DNA of 40,397 bases from Paludibacteraceae bacterium. Its GTDB lineage: Bacteria > Bacteroidota > Bacteroidia > Bacteroidales > Paludibacteraceae. The notes below the pieces were generated by a model. That model had not been told where the DNA came from. It was given only the letters and a program-made list of their open reading frames with translations, and did not search any database. The stretch's first letter is position 1, and each line of letters starts with the position of its first letter. Position numbers and translations under genes: made by a program. Below, in pieces: positions 7,207-15,294 of the stretch. Location: assembly GCA_017450605.1 (NCBI GenBank), contig JAFSTG010000091.1:1-40397 (forward strand). Direction: 5' to 3'.

Positions 7207-7226
7207 ATCAGCCATGAATGGCTGAT
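7207..7226. repeat. Phage palindrome 4
   Basis: ATCAGCCATGAATGGCTGAT, followed by GCATTAACGCTAT, ends just before the stop of the next fibre gene. Palindrome 6 has almost the same tail. Confidence 0.85.
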
Positions 7227-7238
7227 GCATTAACGCTA

Positions 7239-8450
7239 TCAGATTACTTTGATGAGTTTGTAGAGGGCGTAGAAGGGCGGAAGTATGCTGAATGGCGTAC
7301 CGTTTCCTTTGTAGGTTTCGCTGACGGTGTGGGTGTGTTTGCCGTCGTAGTTGCTGGCTGTGGCGTGGGTCAATAAATATGTTTCATTCCCTGATTTGCC
7401 CTGTCCCGACTGCTCAATATAATTGCTTGCTGCTATATTAGCATCGCCTCCTCCGTTGGCTGGCCATGCTATACGGTGCTGGTGGTTAGAGCCGGTGTTA
7501 TTGACTGCGACATCGTGCTTGTGTCGTGGCATATTTGTTTCGGTTAGCGTTACTTTACCATTGGCATTGCCGCCGGTTTCCCATTTGTCGAAAGTATATC
7601 CGGCTTGGACGATGAAGCGGTCGGTGAGGTCGGGGACATCTATGCTGTTGGCTCTTGTTATTTGGATATAGTTGAATGAAACGACAATACCATTGACATT
7701 TTTTGACACTGTGCTGCTGTTAATACTAATTCCGGGGTATCGTGTTCTCCATTTGCCAATTTCAGTGTTGAGTTGCGAAGCTGTGAACTGGTTGGTGGTT
7801 CCGATGATGACTTTACCGCAAGGTACGAAGCCGTCCGGCACTTTGTCGAAGCATATATAGTCGGCGCAGTACCAATCTATCACACTGCATTTAGGCATGT
7901 GGTGCTTTGCATTGTCGGCGAGTGCGGCTTCGATGTTGGTTCGGGTCATGTAGTTGTTTAGTATGGTATTGACCGTACTTTGCAGTGATGACAAGTTGCT
8001 GTTGGTGGTGTTGAGGTTGGTCTGCACGGCACTGACGAGGGCTCGGATGGCGGTTCCGGTCATATAGGTGCCTTCGACGGCGGAGATGCGCTGCATAAGG
8101 CGGACGATGGTGTCAAGAGTGGTGAACTGACTGACAGGCGTGCCGCTGTTGGCATACTGGGCGAAACGGATTATGCGCACATCGGTGAAGGTCTGCGTGC
8201 CGGCTACGATGCTTTGCTTGGTCTCGATGATTTGGATATACTGCTTGGCTGTTCCTGCGAGGAGCGGTAGCAGTTCGCCGTTGATGACCACAAGTCCGTC
8301 GGCGGTGGTCGTGGCGGGTGTGATGATGACATTCGTGCCTGCTATTGACGCGAGGCGTGCGGTGAGCAGTATCTGCTGCTGGAAAAAGTCAAGGGCTTCG
8401 GTTGAGACCGGGAACTTGGCTTGTCCGTTGATGAAGAGTTGTTGGTTCAT
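7239..8450 (-). CDS. Tail fibre/collar-domain protein
   Basis: ATG at 8448-8450 gives a 403-residue protein beginning MNQQLFINGQAKFPVSTEAL; the frame continues upstream, but only over the neighbouring gene. Residues 150-210 look like a coiled shaft. From about 235 on it has the phage tail-collar pattern: a DGFVPCGK segment, PDLTDRFIVQAG, TGGNANGKVTLTETNMPRHKHD, and a C-terminal ILPPFYALYKLIKV, which is the usual end of such domains. It is a trimeric fibre or collar subunit near the baseplate. No diversity-generating reverse transcriptase accompanies it. Confidence 0.8.
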   Translation of the reverse strand: MNQQLFINGQAKFPVSTEALDFFQQQILLTARLASIAGTNVIITPATTTADGLVVINGELLPLLAGTAKQYIQIIETKQSIVAGTQTFTDVRIIRFAQYANSGTPVSQFTTLDTIVRLMQRISAVEGTYMTGTAIRALVSAVQTNLNTTNSNLSSLQSTVNTILNNYMTRTNIEAALADNAKHHMPKCSVIDWYCADYICFDKVPDGFVPCGKVIIGTTNQFTASQLNTEIGKWRTRYPGISINSSTVSKNVNGIVVSFNYIQITRANSIDVPDLTDRFIVQAGYTFDKWETGGNANGKVTLTETNMPRHKHDVAVNNTGSNHQHRIAWPANGGGDANIAASNYIEQSGQGKSGNETYLLTHATASNYDGKHTHTVSETYKGNGTPFSILPPFYALYKLIKVI

Positions 8451-8465
8451 ATTGCTTGGGGTTGG

Positions 8466-8483
8466 CTCGCCAAATATGGCGAG
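8466..8483. repeat. Phage palindrome 5
   Basis: CTCGCCAAATATGGCGAG, just upstream of the collar-domain start at 8450 and before the stop of the next gene. Confidence 0.75.
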
Positions 8484-8520
8484 GATTAAACATTTGCGGG
8501 TGGGGACGACCGCGTTCCAA

Positions 8521-9036
8521 TCATTTCTGTCGGTAGGTGGCGGTTCGGCTGACGAGGCGGTATTGCTCGACAATGCTGACCACTCGCGAGTCGGTGGGTT
8601 TGCCGTTGGTGAATGTGGTTGCAGACGCGGGGCAATAGACGACAAAGGTCTCGGTGGCGGCTGTGATGGCTGCTTCGTCACAGACCATCGTGTACGCGGG
8701 ACTGTCGGGCAGAAGCCACACGCGGTTGGTGTCCTGCAACCACTGCGTTTCGTCGTAGGCAAAGACAAAGTCGCCTTCCGCGTTGATGTCGCGTATCTCG
8801 AAACCGTTGCTGTAATCAAGTCCGAACGCCTTGTTAAGCGCATCCTTCAGATAACAGACCTGTCCGTTGTGTGCGAGGTTGAAGAGGTGGTCGTCGCGCT
8901 TGGTGCGGAAGGTCAGGTGCAGGGTTGTGAGCGGCTGCATCAGGACACGCACGAGGGCGGTGAAGACCGGTTTGCGCAGGAAGGTCGGAGTGAGCAGTAC
9001 GGCGAGTTTCTTATAGTCGATTTCAAATGGGGTCAT
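8521..9036 (-). CDS. Tail/baseplate protein, Mu gp48-position
   Basis: This 171-residue protein begins MTPFEIDYKKLAVLLTPTFL and has no signal or membrane segment. I do not recognise a domain with certainty. Its place between the baseplate J protein and the fibre genes is that of Mu gp48, the protein that links baseplate wedge and fibre. A region near 60-110 (YLKDALNKAFGLDYSNGFEI) is typical of Bacteroidales phage proteins in this slot. Function is inferred from order. Confidence 0.6.
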   Translation of the reverse strand: MTPFEIDYKKLAVLLTPTFLRKPVFTALVRVLMQPLTTLHLTFRTKRDDHLFNLAHNGQVCYLKDALNKAFGLDYSNGFEIRDINAEGDFVFAYDETQWLQDTNRVWLLPDSPAYTMVCDEAAITAATETFVVYCPASATTFTNGKPTDSRVVSIVEQYRLVSRTATYRQK

Positions 9037-9052
9037 GGTTGGTGGGGTTTAT

Positions 9053-9072
9053 ATTCGCCATGAATGGCGAAT
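9053..9072. repeat. Phage palindrome 6
   Basis: ATTCGCCATGAATGGCGAAT, followed by GCGTTAACGCTAT, between two baseplate genes. Core and tail match palindrome 4 while the arms covary. Confidence 0.85.
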
Positions 9073-9081
9073 GCGTTAACG

Positions 9082-9939
9082 CTATTGTTCGTATGGGCGG
9101 TAGTCAATGGTTATGTTGGCGGGTTCAAAGAGGTAGTAGCCGCTGTAAGGTATGGCTTTGACATCAACGGGGGTATAGTTCACGCCGTCAAACGATTCGG
9201 CGGCGGAGAGTATTTCGGGAATACGCACGCCTTCCACTTGCTGAAGCACATCGGTAAGAGCCGTGTTGCTGTACTCACCGTTGAACGGCAGGTTTTCGAT
9301 GTAACTTCGGATAGCGTCATCAACCGGGTGTTCGGCGGTGTGTATGTTCTGCCCTGTGCCGTCAAGCACCATCGGGTCGTAGTAGATTGCTATGGATAGT
9401 TGCAGACGGCAGGCGGCTTCGTTGATTATCTCGACGCGGACACCGGCATCTTTGACTTCGGCGATGTAGGCTTTCAGTCCGTTGAGTTGGTCGGTGGTGA
9501 GGGGCTGCTTGGTGCCGTTGTTGTCGGTGGCGACCTTGATGTAAATGGTCGTGGCGGCTTCGGTGGCGGCGGCGAAATGTACGACCTGCCGTTGCGCGAT
9601 GTCGTCGTCGGTCAGTCCCGTGTCGTCGTATTGGTCGGTGCCGTCGATGAGGGGCTGACCATTGCGGTACTGCTTGACCTTGCTGACATACCAGCGGAGG
9701 GTGTGCGGCTTGAGTTGCGCGATGGTGGTTTCCACTTCGGTGCGGTGTTCGTCAAAGAGGCGTTCGTGCGTCCAGAGGACGGCTGCCACGATATAAAGGA
9801 GTATGTTTTCGATACTGACCTTCGAGAAGGTCTTGTCGAAATCCGCTCCGGCGGTGAAACCGTAGTTGGCGGCGAGCGTGGTGTCCGCCATGAAGGCGGT
9901 GGTGAGTTCGGTTTTGATTTGTTGGATGGTGCGTGCCAT
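9082..9939 (-). CDS. Baseplate J-like protein (Mu gp47-like)
   Basis: The 285-residue protein has the baseplate J layout: an N-terminal helix region (ARTIQQIKTELTTAF), a middle segment with RNGQPLIDGTDQYD, and a C-terminal part with DDAIRSYIENLPFNGEYSNTAL and a VEGVRIPEIL segment. Such proteins form the baseplate wedge ring of contractile tails. It follows the spike gene with five bases between, as gp45 and gp47 do in Mu apart from gp46. Confident on order and motifs. Confidence 0.8.
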   Translation of the reverse strand: MARTIQQIKTELTTAFMADTTLAANYGFTAGADFDKTFSKVSIENILLYIVAAVLWTHERLFDEHRTEVETTIAQLKPHTLRWYVSKVKQYRNGQPLIDGTDQYDDTGLTDDDIAQRQVVHFAAATEAATTIYIKVATDNNGTKQPLTTDQLNGLKAYIAEVKDAGVRVEIINEAACRLQLSIAIYYDPMVLDGTGQNIHTAEHPVDDAIRSYIENLPFNGEYSNTALTDVLQQVEGVRIPEILSAAESFDGVNYTPVDVKAIPYSGYYLFEPANITIDYRPYEQ

Positions 9940-9944
9940 ATATC

Positions 9945-10514
9945 TTAGTGTTTTATGGTTGTATCTTCGTAATCGGATTTATTGAAATCACTCACATCGG
10001 ACGCAGTACTTGTTGTCGGTTTAGTAACCCAAGTTCCGGCAGGTGCTGTGGTTTCTACAGAATGAGTGTGGGTATTAAACTTGGTTTTGATGGTATTTAT
10101 CTCCTGTACCAGATTATTGAGTTTGTCGGTCAGTTCTTGTATCTTGACCAGTCCTCCAAGGTTGCCGCCGTTGATGGTAATCTTGCCGTCTTCGAGTTGG
10201 AGTGTGGTCTGTCCGATGGTGAGGTCGATAGTCTCAATCTCCGAATAGGCGATAACCACCAATTCTCGGAACTCGCCGCCAGACATATCGGCAACAAGCA
10301 CCTGCGAGTTCTGCTTGGGTGTGCAGACGAGTTGGTCTTGTTCGTTGTTGATGACAGCCCGCAGACGCACATCGCTCACCTCGAGGTCGCCGATGAGGAT
10401 GGTGCAAGTGCTGCCATCGGTCTGTTTGACCACGGCAGGGAAGATGGTTGCGCCACCAAGTTGCACTCCAGCGATGTCGCGAATGGCTTGTGCTATTTGT
10501 CCGTAAACATTCAT
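9945..10514 (-). CDS. Baseplate spike protein (Mu gp45-like)
   Basis: The 189-residue protein starts MNVYGQIAQAIRDIAGVQLG. It has an OB-like N-terminal half, then the alternating beta pattern TIGQTTLQLEDGKITINGG of a trimeric beta-helix, then a coil and the metal-binding-like THTHSVET. This is the arrangement of gpV/gp45 membrane-piercing spikes. Its stop overlaps the start region of its neighbour, showing tight operon packing. Confidence 0.7.
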   Translation of the reverse strand: MNVYGQIAQAIRDIAGVQLGGATIFPAVVKQTDGSTCTILIGDLEVSDVRLRAVINNEQDQLVCTPKQNSQVLVADMSGGEFRELVVIAYSEIETIDLTIGQTTLQLEDGKITINGGNLGGLVKIQELTDKLNNLVQEINTIKTKFNTHTHSVETTAPAGTWVTKPTTSTASDVSDFNKSDYEDTTIKH

Positions 10515-11473
10515 TATCCTATTTTTTTGCCTATGGTTATTCTTCTTACTCCGCCTGCCGACGAGAATGTTGTTTCGGTGGCGATGACATAATACTGACC
10601 TTGTTTGTCGGGGTAGTCTTGGTCATTGAGTTCAATGCGGTAGGCAGGTTCGCAATAGGGCACGAGCCAGCCTGTGAACGACCCCTCGAAGCCTGTATAG
10701 ACGATAGTGGCAAGTTCCTCTTGTGCGCGTCGGAGCAGTGAGGCTTGGTCGGTCACGCCATACACTTTTATTGAGCGTTTGTCACCGCCCTGCTTACCTG
10801 CCGTTACCGTTATTCGCTTGCCGTCCGGCTGTATGCCTTCCACTTCGATGAAGTAACGCCGTTCGTCAGCGCGTTTGTACTTGAGGTCGGACTTCTCTAT
10901 GTTCACGGCAAAATCGTATTTGACCGGCTGCGGATTGGTTATCTCGCTGTATTGCGGATGAATATGCAGTGTTGTGCCGCTGAAATAGATATTGGCTTTG
11001 GTTTCGTCCTGTATCTTCTTGAGTACATCATAGGCGGTGGCATCTTTGCAGACGAACTTATCGTAGGTGAAGTCGTAGTCGCATTTGACTGTGAACGAGC
11101 CGTTCACCTGCTGTACTATGCGCTGCATAAGGCTCTTGACGGTGATGTTTTTGTACTCTTTGTTGCTCACCTCACGGCGGAAAAGCCACAGCGCGTCCTC
11201 ACATTCGATGGTCAGACTGTTATCGTCCGTTTTAATGCTGTTTATATAGCCTTGAAACTCCGTTTGAAGGTTGCCGTTGTAGCCGAGTGATATGTCTATG
11301 GTGTCGCCCTCGTTTAGGTATTGCTCTATGTTGAGCGTGCGACCTAAATAAGTTGCCGGCACAACAATAGTTGCCGTGTCGCAGAGTGTCTCCACCGACT
11401 TGCGAACGGTGACACTTGTGAGCAATCCGAGACGGCTGCCGCCAATCAGTATTTCATAATCCATATTGAGCAT
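10514..11473 (-). CDS. Baseplate hub protein (Mu gp44 / gpD-like)
   Basis: Start at the ATG of MLNMDYEILIGG; a TTG three codons earlier and an ATG three codons later are alternatives. The 319-residue product has the late-control D pattern, with VTVRKSVETLCDTATIVVPA, then FQGYINSIKTDDNSLTIECED and a C-terminal AQEELATIVYTGFEGSFTGW. These proteins form the central hub that holds the spike. Adjacent to the spike gene, as in Mu. Confidence 0.7.
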   Translation of the reverse strand: MLNMDYEILIGGSRLGLLTSVTVRKSVETLCDTATIVVPATYLGRTLNIEQYLNEGDTIDISLGYNGNLQTEFQGYINSIKTDDNSLTIECEDALWLFRREVSNKEYKNITVKSLMQRIVQQVNGSFTVKCDYDFTYDKFVCKDATAYDVLKKIQDETKANIYFSGTTLHIHPQYSEITNPQPVKYDFAVNIEKSDLKYKRADERRYFIEVEGIQPDGKRITVTAGKQGGDKRSIKVYGVTDQASLLRRAQEELATIVYTGFEGSFTGWLVPYCEPAYRIELNDQDYPDKQGQYYVIATETTFSSAGGVRRITIGKKIG

Positions 11474-11497
11474 ATCACACAAAGAGTTTGTATTTAC

Positions 11498-12052
11498 CTA
11501 ACACAATAGTTGTTTTTCGTCGTAGTTGTCGCTGTAGGCTTTGATTGCGAACATCTGGTTCTGCATTCCGTGTGTGAATGGGAACGAGTAGTCTTCTATC
11601 ACTATACGGTCGATATTGAAGAGCGTGAATAGGTCAGAAAACACATAGAGCGGTTCGCGTGCCTCGCAGTAACCACGCAGTCGGCGTATGTCTTGTTCCG
11701 GCAGCCGGTACTCCTCATCAGCGATAAAGATGCCGCTTATGTTCACCTCATAATCATCCTGCGTCCATAGTTCCTTGACCGTTCCGCGCCGCTCGCCTTT
11801 CGTGCCGGCAACTTTCAGAACCTGCCGTTTGACGATGGTGTTTTTGCCGTTGATGGTGATGACCGGTTCTATGGGCAGTTCCCACCAGTTTGCCTCGTTC
11901 GCTCCGCGTATGAGCAACGGACAGGCACAAGGCACACCGAGCCTTGCCTGCGGTTCGGCTTGGTCAAGATTGTCCGCCATGGAGCGTACCACTTCGGGGT
12001 GGTTGAGCCAATACGGAGGTAGCGATATGGGTTGTGCGAAATCTATAAACAT
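11498..12052 (-). CDS. DUF6046-type tail protein (Mu gp43 position)
   Basis: The 184-residue protein resembles the DUF6046 proteins of Bacteroidales phages: LLIRGANEANWWELPIEPVI, then NGKNTIVKRQVLKV, then GTVKELWTQDDYEVNISG, then LRGYCEAREPLYVFSDLFTL. Proteins in this slot join the tail tube to the hub (DNA circularisation/LysM gp43 in Mu). No membrane segment. The family is recalled by pattern; its role is inferred from gene order. Confidence 0.65.
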   Translation of the reverse strand: MFIDFAQPISLPPYWLNHPEVVRSMADNLDQAEPQARLGVPCACPLLIRGANEANWWELPIEPVITINGKNTIVKRQVLKVAGTKGERRGTVKELWTQDDYEVNISGIFIADEEYRLPEQDIRRLRGYCEAREPLYVFSDLFTLFNIDRIVIEDYSFPFTHGMQNQMFAIKAYSDNYDEKQLLC

Positions 12053-12089
12053 AAAGCCATTTACGATTTACTCATTTACAATTTACTAT

Positions 12090-14015
12090 TTATGAAACGG
12101 AGGCTTGTGCCATATTGAGGGCTTGAAGCAATGCCTGTGCGATGTTGGTCTGTATCTCGTGGAGGTTCTCGGCGGTGGTGCCGTTGAAGTTCATATTTTC
12201 CACAAGCGATTTGAGGTTGATATGTATGTCGGTCTTTCGTGTGCCGCCTGTAGCCACGGCTTCGGCTGACTTGCCTGTTTCCCTACCTGCACCTCCGCCA
12301 CCTGTTTGTCCGCCTGCGTATGCAGTACTGCTACCGCTGACGGCTTGCCTGAGTTGTGCGTTAGTGCCGAGTGAGGCTTGAGCTTTGTCGGTTTTGTCCT
12401 TGCCTTTCCAGCCCATCTCAATTCCTGCGAGCGACTCTTTGGCTTTGAGCGCATTGTCAGCCACAGCTTTTGCGCCGTCGATGATTGCCTGTTGGCGTTT
12501 TTCCACATCGGCATTGATTTGTGCTATGGCGGCTTGGTTCTCCGCCGTGTCGCCTATGCCGCAAGCCTCTTTGAACTTGTACCAGCCGAGTTTGATTTTG
12601 TCAAGACCAATAAGGAAACCGTTGATGTAAGTCTCAAAGTAGAGTTTGACGGCATCCACAAAGGCATAGAACGAGTACTTCATAAATCCGCATACTCCGT
12701 CCCACAGACTGCCCCAGCCGGTTATATGGCTGCATACGGCAACAATAGCACCGATGAGCAGCGCAATACCTGCAATGATTAAACCTATCGGGTTGGCGGT
12801 CATAATAGCATTGAGAATAGCCTGTGCGCCTGACCATAGATTTGTAGCGGTGGTTGCTAATGCTTCTTTTGCGATGAGTATGTTGAGCCAGATGTCTTGC
12901 CATTTGAGGGCAGCTGTAACTATACCTATGGCGGCGGCAAGTCCGATAAAGAACGGTCGTGCGGCGCGGACGGCATTGCTCAATACGAGAAATGTGCCTA
13001 TCACACCTTGCAACACTATTCTCACCGGCACCCAGCCTATTTCGATAATAGCCCATGTGGCTCTGAAAGCCGCAAGCAGATTGTCGAGCACACCGCGAAT
13101 ATCATCAATACGGGCACTGAAATAGTCGTATAGTCGCTGAAAGGCAGCGTTCACCCTATCCACGATGGCTTGCACCTCTACTTGCTTACTCTCAAAGACA
13201 GTCATTATACGCTCTGCCACTCCGACCACTGTTTCAATAATCGGCGCAAGGGCGGACTGTATCTGTACATACAGCCGACCTATACGCTCCTGAATATCGC
13301 CTATGCGGTTGGCTGCTTGTTTGAGCCGTCCTTCGGGTGTGGCAGCAAGGGCAGCGTTCATTCCGCCTACGCTCTCAGAGATAACATCCGCAAGGGTTGC
13401 CACACGCTCCTCTTCAGTACCGAACTTCAGGATTTTCTCCTGTGCCTCGTCGAACTTATAACCATAACGCGACAATGCGCCCACCTGACCGTCCATAACC
13501 TTGCCCATCATCGTGGCGATGTTCACGGCGGCTTCTTGCGTGGCATTGTAGCCGTATTGTTGCGCCACCATATCATTCATCACCGGGATCAGTTTCTGCA
13601 GGCTCTCGGTCTTTTCAAGATAGGTGCCGAGTTCCTGCGCACCGGCAAGTTGTACTTCGTCGCCTACTATGCCAAGAGCCTGCTGTGCTGCTGTGAGGGC
13701 TTTGATACTCTCTATCTGGGCATCGCTCGCGTCCATGGTATTGCGCATGACCTGTGCAAGTTTGGTTTCGGCTTCCTGCTGCGCTTGATTGGCTTGAACC
13801 GAGGCTTCAAAGGCGGAAGTGATAGAGTTAATGGCAGAACCAGCTAACTGGAAAATGTTGTTAATACGTACAATGTTATCTCCGAATTTCGCAAATTTGC
13901 TTTGACACGCATCAATAGTAGAGCAGACTTTTTTAGTGCCTGCATCTAACTGGGCGATGCCTTTGTAGGCATTTCCGTTCAGATTGATTGTAAATTCTAC
14001 TTTATTTTGTGCCAT
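12090..14015 (-). CDS. Tail tape measure protein
   Basis: The 641-residue protein opens MAQNKVEFTINLNGNAYKGI, is helical and Ala/Gln-rich to about 290, and then has hydrophobic segments near 330-380 (VIGTFLVLSNAV, AAAIGIVTAAL) and 395-430 (NPIGLIIAGIALLIGAIVAV). The C-terminus is polar. Long coil plus central hydrophobic helices is the mark of tape measure proteins, which set tail length and help inject DNA. It lies just after the frameshifted chaperone genes, the usual place. Confidence 0.85.
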   Translation of the reverse strand: MAQNKVEFTINLNGNAYKGIAQLDAGTKKVCSTIDACQSKFAKFGDNIVRINNIFQLAGSAINSITSAFEASVQANQAQQEAETKLAQVMRNTMDASDAQIESIKALTAAQQALGIVGDEVQLAGAQELGTYLEKTESLQKLIPVMNDMVAQQYGYNATQEAAVNIATMMGKVMDGQVGALSRYGYKFDEAQEKILKFGTEEERVATLADVISESVGGMNAALAATPEGRLKQAANRIGDIQERIGRLYVQIQSALAPIIETVVGVAERIMTVFESKQVEVQAIVDRVNAAFQRLYDYFSARIDDIRGVLDNLLAAFRATWAIIEIGWVPVRIVLQGVIGTFLVLSNAVRAARPFFIGLAAAIGIVTAALKWQDIWLNILIAKEALATTATNLWSGAQAILNAIMTANPIGLIIAGIALLIGAIVAVCSHITGWGSLWDGVCGFMKYSFYAFVDAVKLYFETYINGFLIGLDKIKLGWYKFKEACGIGDTAENQAAIAQINADVEKRQQAIIDGAKAVADNALKAKESLAGIEMGWKGKDKTDKAQASLGTNAQLRQAVSGSSTAYAGGQTGGGGAGRETGKSAEAVATGGTRKTDIHINLKSLVENMNFNGTTAENLHEIQTNIAQALLQALNMAQASVS

Positions 14016-14019
14016 AATT

Positions 14020-14049
14020 TTTGATTTTCAGAAAATTGTTGTATCTTTG
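14020..14049 (+). promoter_or_regulatory. Promoter of the antisense cargo gene
   Basis: TTTG (14020-14023) and TATCTTTG (14042-14049) are 18 bases apart. Transcription would start at about 14056, at or inside the start codon at 14054, so the message would be leaderless. Confidence 0.7.
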
Positions 14050-14053
14050 CGGC

Positions 14054-14305
14054 ATGTTAGCATTGATAATTGCCATATTATGTATCGTATCAATCGTTTT
14101 CAGCTTGTGGTTGATTGGTTATGGTTTGCGCCGTATTGACGATTACAAGTGGATGACCAAGGACGATTATCAGCAACTCAATGAGAAAGCCAAGCGAATT
14201 GTCCGTCTTCGTAAGGCTAAAAGAGCCGAACGCAAGCGTCTGGAAAAAGAGCGACAGGACGAACCCTATCATTCAACTATCCCCTGTATGGATCACGGGT
14301 GCTAA
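14054..14305 (+). CDS. Small membrane protein, moron-like
   Basis: The 83-residue product starts MLALIIAILCIVSIVFSLWL, one membrane helix, and continues into a basic helix with KRIVRLRKAKRAERKRLEKE. It is read rightward inside the leftward tail operon and has its own promoter and terminator, the make-up of a moron (an independent gene carried by a prophage and expressed in the lysogen). Topology suggests a short N-terminal anchor with a cytoplasmic charged tail. Possible roles are superinfection exclusion or membrane alteration; no family is recognised. Confidence 0.7.
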   Translation: MLALIIAILCIVSIVFSLWLIGYGLRRIDDYKWMTKDDYQQLNEKAKRIVRLRKAKRAERKRLEKERQDEPYHSTIPCMDHGC

Positions 14306-14312
14306 TATACAA

Positions 14313-14342
14313 GGCAAGTGTTAAAAGGCATTTGCTTTTTTA
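14313..14342 (+). terminator. Terminator of the antisense cargo gene
   Basis: GCAAGTG and CATTTGC (one G-T pair) form a stem over TTAAAAGG, followed by TTTTTT. It overlaps the last codons of the opposing chaperone extension gene. Confidence 0.65.
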
Positions 14343-14473
14343 TTTGCCGCCTTGGCTTCATCTTCTCTAACCCATACCATTTCCTTTACTCTCATAGCCC
14401 ACTCTTGGTCAGTGAGGCTGTCGGGGTCAGCGATGTGCATATAGTATCGCAGTTGAGCATTCAACTTGCGCAT
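14321..14473 (-). CDS. Tail chaperone extension (frameshift product)
   Basis: A 50-residue frame, beginning MRKLNAQLRYYMHIADPDSL and ending ANKKANAF, follows the first chaperone gene in the -1 frame. The frame is open back through the end of that gene, so a -1 slip near GAAAAG at its last codons would give a longer fused protein with ALKAAEVADGDG before the Met. Two overlapping frames between tube and tape measure are the standard G/GT tail chaperone arrangement. Independent start at 14473 is also possible. Confidence 0.65.
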   Translation of the reverse strand: MRKLNAQLRYYMHIADPDSLTDQEWAMRVKEMVWVREDEAKAANKKANAF

Positions 14474-14502
14474 ACCATCGCCGTCTGCGACTTCGGCAGC
14501 CT

Positions 14503-14793
14503 TTAGAGCTTTTCCAATTCTGCCTCCTTGACTTCGATAATGTCTGCAATTTTGGCAGACGCAGAAAGGAAGAGTGTGTCGTTGGTGCGGATTTCCTCGT
14601 CACCGGCAAGCCAACAGGCATTCAGGATTGACTCGTTAAAACGTAGCGGATTGTCTTTGCCAGCCATTGATGCGTAGCCGAGTTCCTTGCGGTTGGGTTT
14701 GCGAAGCAGGCAGGATTTGCCGTCAACTGTTATCTTGAAGATTTCGCCGTGCTTTTGTTTGAGTTCGGCGATTTGTTCTTTTGTAAATTCCAT
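14503..14793 (-). CDS. Tail assembly chaperone (Mu gp41-like)
   Basis: ATG at 14793 gives 96 residues starting MEFTKEQIAELKQKHGEIFK, with DGKSCLLRKPNRKELGYASM in the middle, a pattern typical of tail chaperones of Mu-like and related phages. It would coat the tape measure protein while the tail is built. It lies between the tube gene and the tape measure gene. The last codons, GAA TTG GAA AAG CTC TAA, hold a possible slip site for the extension frame. Confidence 0.7.
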   Translation of the reverse strand: MEFTKEQIAELKQKHGEIFKITVDGKSCLLRKPNRKELGYASMAGKDNPLRFNESILNACWLAGDEEIRTNDTLFLSASAKIADIIEVKEAELEKL

Positions 14794-14819
14794 GATAGTC
14801 TTGTTTTGTGTGCGCTGCA

Positions 14820-14843
14820 CCTACCTTGAAACAAGGCAGGTAC
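14820..14843. terminator. Hairpin between tube and chaperone genes
   Basis: ACCT-A-CCTTG and CAAGG-C-AGGT pair around AAA with one mismatch. There is no T-tract, so it may reduce read-through or stabilise the tube message rather than end it. Confidence 0.4.
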
Positions 14844-14856
14844 AGAACACGGGTTG

Positions 14857-15291
14857 TTAAATGGTTTGATACTGTATGTCGGTGCAGATAAAAGGCAGGG
14901 TTATCTCCATATTCTTATCGCTTTGCGACATAGATTTTTCCTCTTCGGTGAACTGAATACCATAGAGGCGGTCGGTTATCATTGCATCGCCATGTAGAGG
15001 ATTGCCGTAGCAGACCACGGCATTGAGGTTCAAGCCGAGTACGCTGCTGCGTCCGGTTTGTTGGCGTGCGAGTAATTTGAGCGTTTCCAACTCCGATTGC
15101 AGCAATGTAACTTCGCCCTCGTAGGCTCGGTTGCCTTTCTGAATAGACAACGGCTGATTGCCTTTGCCGTAGAGTAGCTCTTTCTCTTGGCTCTCTTTGT
15201 ACTTAATTCCACGCAAACCTACAACATCGCGTCCTCCGAGAATGAGTGAGATGTCTGCCCACTCGTATTGTCGTCCGTTGATAATTGTCAT
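14857..15291 (-). CDS. Tail tube protein
   Basis: The 144-residue protein begins MTIINGRQYEWADISLILGG and has YGKGNQPLSIQKGNRAYEGE in the middle and a C-terminal part ending DKNMEITLPFICTDI. Size, sequence pattern and place directly after the sheath gene are those of the inner tube of contractile tails (gpM in Mu). Four bases separate it from the sheath gene, so both are made in step. Confidence 0.75.
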   Translation of the reverse strand: MTIINGRQYEWADISLILGGRDVVGLRGIKYKESQEKELLYGKGNQPLSIQKGNRAYEGEVTLLQSELETLKLLARQQTGRSSVLGLNLNAVVCYGNPLHGDAMITDRLYGIQFTEEEKSMSQSDKNMEITLPFICTDIQYQTI

Positions 15292-15294
15292 AGT

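Noticed and set aside
4386-8450. Diversity-generating retroelement acting on the fibre genes
   Set aside because: Some Bacteroides Mu-like phages carry one, but there is no reverse transcriptase and no imperfect template copy of a fibre 3' end here.
8451-8843. Longer N-terminus for the collar-domain protein
   Set aside because: The frame upstream of 8450 is a shadow of the gp48-position gene and is low in normal protein character; MNQQLFINGQ is a natural start.
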